A stretch of DNA of 9,338 nucleotides, from the NCBI GenBank assembly GCA_009923965.1, contig RFSL01000025.1, positions 1 through 9,338 of the forward strand. Direction: 5' to 3'. Below the pieces are notes generated by a model. It had not been told where the DNA came from, ran no database searches, and saw only the letters and a list, made by a program, of their open reading frames with translations. Shown piece after piece: positions 4,812 through 9,338 of the stretch. Positions within the stretch are counted from its first letter, which is position 1, and the number at the start of each line of letters is the position of its first letter. The DNA comes from Flavobacteriia bacterium (GTDB taxonomy: Bacteria > Bacteroidota > Bacteroidia > Flavobacteriales_D > Crocinitomicaceae). The translations under genes and the position numbers were made by a program.

Positions 4812-7664
4812 ATGAAAAAACTTATTTTATTATTAATGGTCTTGACCTCTAAAATTATTATAGCCCAAGTTCTTGTAGATTCTCCTCTTTATAATCAATT
4901 GAAGGCTAGCGGTCAGCTTGGCAAAGTTAATGTGATTTCAAATCCAAGTATTTCTGTAACAAAACCAGTAAAAAATAAGAAACCGAAGCCAGGAAGCCAG
5001 GAAAAAGCAAATGCCTGCGAATGTTATATTCAACCAGATGCTAGCTATATTTTGGCTATGGCACCTAATGATGACGGATCATCTGCCCTGATACAAATTC
5101 CGTTTTCATTTAATTTATATGGTCAGTTATACACCGCATTGTACATTAATAACAATGGAAATTTAACTTTTACAGGCCCAATGGGAACTTTTAGCGCTAC
5201 CGCTTTCCCCTCCTCTGTTAATGGTGCAATAGTTGCTCCTTTTTGGGGAGATGTTGACACAAGACCGTCAACTGGTTCAACTATACCTAATGGACAAGTG
5301 GTTTATAAAATAACTCCTTCAGCAATGTATATTAATTGGGAAGATGTTGGATATTATAGTACTCAAGGAGATAAAAGAAATACTTTTCAATTGATCATAT
5401 CAGATGGGATTGACCCTGTAATTGAAGGTGGGAATGTAGCTTTCTGCTACGAAAATATGGATTGGACAACCGGTAGTGCGTCGCAAGGCATTAATGGTTT
5501 TGGGGGTATTCCAGCAACTGCAGGTGCTAATAAAGGAAATGGTATATCCTACTTTTTAATTAGTCGATTTGATCATCCTGGAAATGATTTTGATGGCGCT
5601 TTGGGGAATCCAGATGGTATTGATTGGTTAGATTATAAATCCTTTGCATTCGATGCATCTTTTAGCGGTAACATTCCTCCAATTCCAGATGGGATAACGA
5701 GCTGCGATACGTTTCGGGTTTGTGCTGCAGGAGACACAGCAGATTTTGCTATTAATTTCTTATCTCCCGAGGTTAATCAGTCTACAACTATAACATTTAA
5801 TAATGGCGGACTTACAACTCTTCAAGAAATTGCAAATATTCCAGGAAATACTGGTTCACTCATTTTACGTGCTATTGGCGGTCTTGCAACAATCGGGAAT
5901 TATACTATAACTATCACTGCAACAGATAATGCAACACCAATTCCTGGTGTTACTACATTATCCTTTGTTGTTGTAATTGACACCATACTAAGTAATATTA
6001 ATAATGCAGCGATAATTGCTACGGTAACTTGTGGTAACGCCAATCTTTCTGTAAGTAATGGCCCATATGATTCATATCTCTGGGATGATTTTTCTACAAT
6101 GCCGACCAATTCGATAAGCTCCTCTCAGTCATACGGATTGACTGTTAATACAGATGGTTGCTATAAAAGAATAGATTCAGCATTTGTAATTATGCAACCA
6201 TTTGCTGTAAACTTGCAAGGGGCATTTAGCTTCTGTCCACCTGCTACATTTGTAACATTAACAATTCCTAATGAAAATTATTATAGTTCTGTTAATTGGA
6301 GTTTAAATAACCCTGCACAAGATTCATTATTCATAAATAATTTATCAAGTGGAACCTACACAATTTCTCTAGTAGATTCCTTAAGTTATTGTTCAAATGA
6401 TACAACTTTTACCATTACTGGTGGCGCTGCTTCCATTATTTTTGACGATACTTTAATATGTAATTCTACATTCCAAGTTCCTGCGGCTATTTCCAGTGGA
6501 GGTACATGGAGTTCCACTTCTAATCAAGTACTATTCGATAATACAAACAGTTTAGCTCCATTAATTACTTTCGCTTCACCAGGGACATACACTGTAAGTT
6601 TTATAGATAATATTTGTTTACAAACCCTGAGCACAAATATTATTTATCCAGAAAATCCAACTATTTTTGATGATACTTCATTGTGTGCTTTAACTTATAC
6701 AGCAACTGGTACTAATGTTTATTTATCTGGGGGGTCTTGGAGTTATTTATCAAATAATACATCGAACAACATTACCTTTTCACCAAGCTCATCAATCCTA
6801 AATCCACAAATTTCAGCAAATAATCCAGGAGTTTATCAAATTATTTTTACAGATAATATTTGTCAAAATGATGCTTTTAGCGAACTTACGTTTATTAATA
6901 TACCCTCAATTTTTTTAGATCCTATCGCTTGTAATTACAATTTAGAGGTAGATGGGACAATTTCTGCAAATGGAGGAGTTTGGAGTTCTACAGATTCTTT
7001 AATTTATTTTTCAGATTCATTCGCAAATAATCCTCAAATTTCAACAGAATATGCAGGAATTTACCCTGTTTCGTTTACTGATGAAGCTTGTAATCAAACA
7101 TTAACGGCAAATATTGAATTCCTTCCTTATATTTACACACAGGTTCTAGATACAAATATCTGCCCTGGCAGTAGCTTTGAATTAGATCCTTTAATACTTA
7201 ATACTCCAATCGACACGTTACATAGTGACTGGACCTTACAAGCCAATTATATTCCAAGTACAACTTGGTTTTGGGAAAATGGATCTACTGATATTCCGAG
7301 AATAATTTCTGGTGCAGGATCTTTTATATTTCACCTTCAAAATGCCTGTTATGAGAAAATAGATACTGCAACTATCGGCATTAAACCGTGTGACATTTCT
7401 GCGCCAAATATTATTGTTCTATCCTCTACTGAAGGGAATCAATTTTTCTCTATAAATACAACTGGAATTGTAGATTTTAATTGTGTTATACTTAACAGAT
7501 GGGGGAATGTTATTTATGAATTCAACGATCCTGAAGGGGGATGGAATGGAAAGGCTTCGAATGGAAATCTAGTAGAAGAAGGAACCTATTTCTACAGAAT
7601 AAAAGCTACCTACGAAGGTGGTGAAGACGTAATAAAACATGGGTTTGTTGTCTTGAAATATTAA
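4812..7664 (+). CDS. Large secreted T9SS (type B sorting domain) protein with NIDO-like domain and Ig/PKD-like repeats
   Basis: This 950-residue protein is probably exported by Sec and the type IX secretion system and attached to, or released from, the cell surface. Residues 1-18 form a signal peptide ending IIIA before Q19. A Lys/Pro-rich linker follows (about 49-63). A NIDO-like domain spans about 90-280, with IQIPFSFN at 94-101, INNNGNLTF, and the diagnostic FWGDVDTR at 144-151. From about 285 to 540 there are Ig/PKD-like beta domains containing Cys pairs, then three related repeats at 544 to about 778 and one more divergent Ig-like domain. Residues 864-950 are the gliding-motility-associated (CHU_C, type B) sorting domain, recognised from NRWGNVIYEF, GGWNGKASNG, EEGTYFYRIKA and a final GFVVLKY. 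No enzymatic motif is seen. Adhesion or a cell-surface role is inferred from the architecture only. It is transcribed divergently from the transketolase operon and seems monocistronic. Confidence 0.9.
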   Translation: MKKLILLLMVLTSKIIIAQVLVDSPLYNQLKASGQLGKVNVISNPSISVTKPVKNKKPKPGSQEKANACECYIQPDASYILAMAPNDDGSSALIQIPFSFNLYGQLYTALYINNNGNLTFTGPMGTFSATAFPSSVNGAIVAPFWGDVDTRPSTGSTIPNGQVVYKITPSAMYINWEDVGYYSTQGDKRNTFQLIISDGIDPVIEGGNVAFCYENMDWTTGSASQGINGFGGIPATAGANKGNGISYFLISRFDHPGNDFDGALGNPDGIDWLDYKSFAFDASFSGNIPPIPDGITSCDTFRVCAAGDTADFAINFLSPEVNQSTTITFNNGGLTTLQEIANIPGNTGSLILRAIGGLATIGNYTITITATDNATPIPGVTTLSFVVVIDTILSNINNAAIIATVTCGNANLSVSNGPYDSYLWDDFSTMPTNSISSSQSYGLTVNTDGCYKRIDSAFVIMQPFAVNLQGAFSFCPPATFVTLTIPNENYYSSVNWSLNNPAQDSLFINNLSSGTYTISLVDSLSYCSNDTTFTITGGAASIIFDDTLICNSTFQVPAAISSGGTWSSTSNQVLFDNTNSLAPLITFASPGTYTVSFIDNICLQTLSTNIIYPENPTIFDDTSLCALTYTATGTNVYLSGGSWSYLSNNTSNNITFSPSSSILNPQISANNPGVYQIIFTDNICQNDAFSELTFINIPSIFLDPIACNYNLEVDGTISANGGVWSSTDSLIYFSDSFANNPQISTEYAGIYPVSFTDEACNQTLTANIEFLPYIYTQVLDTNICPGSSFELDPLILNTPIDTLHSDWTLQANYIPSTTWFWENGSTDIPRIISGAGSFIFHLQNACYEKIDTATIGIKPCDISAPNIIVLSSTEGNQFFSINTTGIVDFNCVILNRWGNVIYEFNDPEGGWNGKASNGNLVEEGTYFYRIKATYEGGEDVIKHGFVVLKY
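6441..7145 (+). repeat. Three tandem ~75-80 residue Cys-containing repeats in the surface protein
   Basis: The repeats begin at residues 544, 619 and 701. Each starts with F-(D/L)-D followed within six residues by a Cys (C550, C625, C707). Each then has a GG-x-W-S segment (GGTWSST, GGSWSYL, GGVWSST), a stretch matching S-x-x-x-x-P-(L/Q)-I, a (P/A)G-(T/V/I)-Y turn, and a closing F-(I/T)-D-(N/E)-x-C. The first and last Cys of each unit probably form a disulfide across a beta-sandwich. The similarity is clear in protein and weak in DNA, so the duplications look old. Confidence 0.7.
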
Positions 7665-7750
7665 GAGTTGGTTAAATTTATAGGGTTAAAAGAAAACAAT
7701 AGATTCTACCCAATAAAAAGGAAATTTCAAGGCGGGAAAGAAAAAAAATC

Positions 7751-9338
7751 CTATCCTAAAACGAAATTTATGACTTTCCCAGGAACGATTATCGCTTTCT
7801 TAGGCTGTTTTCCGTCTAACCATTTGCTTACTTGATCGAGTCCTAGAACATGAGATTCAATTTCTGCAGCAGTCATATTTAAAGGTAAGGTTACTTTTAA
7901 GCGAAACTTACCATTGAATGAAACAGGATAATCGTATTCTGAAACCTCTAAATATTTTTGTTCAAAAACTGGAAATTGCACATACGAAATAGAGCCAGGA
8001 GGATGTCCTAATAAACTCCAAACTTCTTCGGAAATATGAGGTGCAAAAGGAGATAAAAGAATTGTAAGTGGCTCTAAAATCTGTCGCTTATTACACTTTT
8101 GATCTGTAAGTTCATTCACGCAAATCATCAATGTAGAAATACAAGTATTGAAGGAATAACGGTCTAAATCTTCTTGAATACGCTTAATTGTGTGGTGAAT
8201 TGTCTTAAGTGATTCCTTACTTGGTTCTTCATCAGAAACAGAAAAACCAGTGTTTGCATGAAACAAACGCCAATATTTTTTCAAGAATCCGTGAACGCCT
8301 GTAATTCCTTTTGTATCCCAAGGTTTGCTTTGTTCTAAAGGACCAAGAAACATCTCATACATACGGAGCGTGTCAGCACCAAATTTATCCACTAATTCGT
8401 CAGGAGTTTGAACATTAAACTTTGACTTAGACATTTTTTCAACTTCAGAACCACACAAATAGCAGCCATCATCTTCCATGATAAATTCTGCATTTTTGAA
8501 TTCTGGCAGCCAATTTTTAAATTGGACAATATTCAAAATATCATTGTCTACTAAGCTAATATCTACATGAATTGGAAGGACATTTGAATTCCCTATTTTT
8601 CCTTTTGAGACATACGTATTTGTCCCTTGAATGCGGTAAACAAAACTACTTCTACCGAGAATCATACCCTGATTTATTAATTTTTGGAAGGGTTCATCAA
8701 AAGGCAAAAAACCCAAATCAAATAAAAACTTTGTCCAAAACCTTGCATACAAAAGATGACCTGTAGCATGTTCTGATCCGCCGATATACAAATCAACATT
8801 CTTCCAATAGTCAATTTTTTCGCGTGCAACAAATTCATTGTCATTCGTTGGATCCATGTAGCGCAAAAAATACCAAGAGCTTCCAGCCCACCCCGGCATA
8901 GTATTGTATTCCATTCTATCTCCCTCAAAATAGTTCCAATCTTTCGGATTTGAACGAGCTAAAGGAGGCTCACCATCTTCTGTCGGTAAATATTTATCAA
9001 CGAGAGGTAATTCAATCGGTAGATTTTTATCCGACACTAATTGAGGGATTTCATCCTTATAAAAAATGGGGAAAGGTTCTCCCCAATAGCGTTGTCTTGA
9101 AAAAACAGCATCTCTTAAGCGGAAATTTATTTTTCCTTTTCCTAAATTACGTTCTTCAATAATTTCAATGCATTTCTCCATTGCAGCTTTTACCTCTAGT
9201 CCATTTAAGAACTCAGAATTCGCAATAAACGCCTCTTTTTCCGTATACGCATTTTTGGAAACATCAATTCCCTCAAAAATACAGCGAATCTCCAATTTAA
9301 AATGAGAAGCAAAATCATGATCGCGCTGATCTCCACAT
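7751..9338 (-). CDS. leuS: Leucyl-tRNA synthetase, C-terminal part (runs off the window)
   Basis: This enzyme charges tRNA-Leu with leucine. About 528 C-terminal residues are present. The frame stays open to the window edge, and the first visible residues, CGDQRDHDFASHFKL, belong to the CP1 editing domain, so the gene starts outside the window. A TTG at 9295 is not a start. Further landmarks are FSRQRYWGEPFPI on return to the catalytic domain, MPGWAGSSWYFLRYMDP, and GGSEHATGHLLYARFW. The signature KMSKS lies at 8437-8423, preceded by CYLCGSEVE, and the GADTLRMYEMFLGPLEQSKPWD helix follows. The anticodon-binding domain and a C-terminal extension end in VPGKVINFVLG. The segment before KMSKS carries the insertion usual in Bacteroidota LeuRS. 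Everything visible looks intact. It converges on the surface-protein gene across an 86-bp gap, where I find an A8 run (7741-7748) but no good hairpin. Confidence 0.96.
   Translation of the reverse strand, partial: CGDQRDHDFASHFKLEIRCIFEGIDVSKNAYTEKEAFIANSEFLNGLEVKAAMEKCIEIIEERNLGKGKINFRLRDAVFSRQRYWGEPFPIFYKDEIPQLVSDKNLPIELPLVDKYLPTEDGEPPLARSNPKDWNYFEGDRMEYNTMPGWAGSSWYFLRYMDPTNDNEFVAREKIDYWKNVDLYIGGSEHATGHLLYARFWTKFLFDLGFLPFDEPFQKLINQGMILGRSSFVYRIQGTNTYVSKGKIGNSNVLPIHVDISLVDNDILNIVQFKNWLPEFKNAEFIMEDDGCYLCGSEVEKMSKSKFNVQTPDELVDKFGADTLRMYEMFLGPLEQSKPWDTKGITGVHGFLKKYWRLFHANTGFSVSDEEPSKESLKTIHHTIKRIQEDLDRYSFNTCISTLMICVNELTDQKCNKRQILEPLTILLSPFAPHISEEVWSLLGHPPGSISYVQFPVFEQKYLEVSEYDYPVSFNGKFRLKVTLPLNMTAAEIESHVLGLDQVSKWLDGKQPKKAIIVPGKVINFVLG

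Noticed and set aside
7665..7750. A terminator or small gene in the gap between the surface-protein gene and leuS
   Set aside because: Only a 4-bp GGGT/ACCC pairing, a GAAATTTC palindrome without a loop and an A8 run are visible, and there is no coding frame of note.
9293..9295. TTG as the start of the synthetase gene
   Set aside because: The frame remains open to the window edge and the upstream residues (DQRDHDFA) are conserved LeuRS editing-domain sequence, so this is an internal Leu codon.

Overview
The window is AT-rich and looks like chromosomal DNA from a member of the Bacteroidota, probably Flavobacteriales. The evidence is a secreted protein with the gliding-motility-type C-terminal sorting domain of the type IX secretion system, a split transketolase, LeuRS and lipoamide dehydrogenase sequences of Bacteroidota type, A/T-rich leaders with few Shine-Dalgarno sites, and a good match to the Bacteroidota -7 promoter element TAnnTTTG. 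The genus cannot be told from the sequence alone.

Layout. (1) Bases 3-117 encode the N-terminus of ribonuclease HII, including the DEAGRG active-site motif. The fragment stops abruptly where a complete dihydrolipoyl dehydrogenase gene (118-1521, +) begins. (2) Converging on it is a tightly packed minus-strand operon, read from 4673 down to 1529: transketolase N-terminal subunit, a secreted von Willebrand factor A (vWA) protein, and transketolase C-terminal subunit. The junctions are a 1-nt stop/start overlap and a 2-nt gap. (3) A 138-bp divergent intergenic region (4674-4811) carries a probable promoter for this operon. (4) On the plus strand, 4812-7664 encodes a 950-residue surface protein with a signal peptide, a NIDO-like domain, Ig/PKD-like domains, three related Cys-containing repeats and a T9SS type B sorting domain. 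(5) An 86-bp convergent gap (7665-7750) has an A8 tract but no convincing hairpin. (6) The C-terminal part of leucyl-tRNA synthetase fills 7751-9338 on the minus strand and runs off the window.

The metabolic genes are ordinary: E3 of the 2-oxoacid dehydrogenase complexes, both halves of transketolase for the non-oxidative pentose phosphate pathway, and LeuRS. There is no sign of phage, IS elements, CRISPR, tRNA or rRNA. Two things are out of the ordinary. One is the exported vWA gene embedded, apparently with translational coupling, between the two halves of a cytoplasmic enzyme. The other is the abrupt rnhB/lpdA junction, which is either a real rearrangement or an assembly chimera. I see no clear evidence of a wholly new defence or mobile system.
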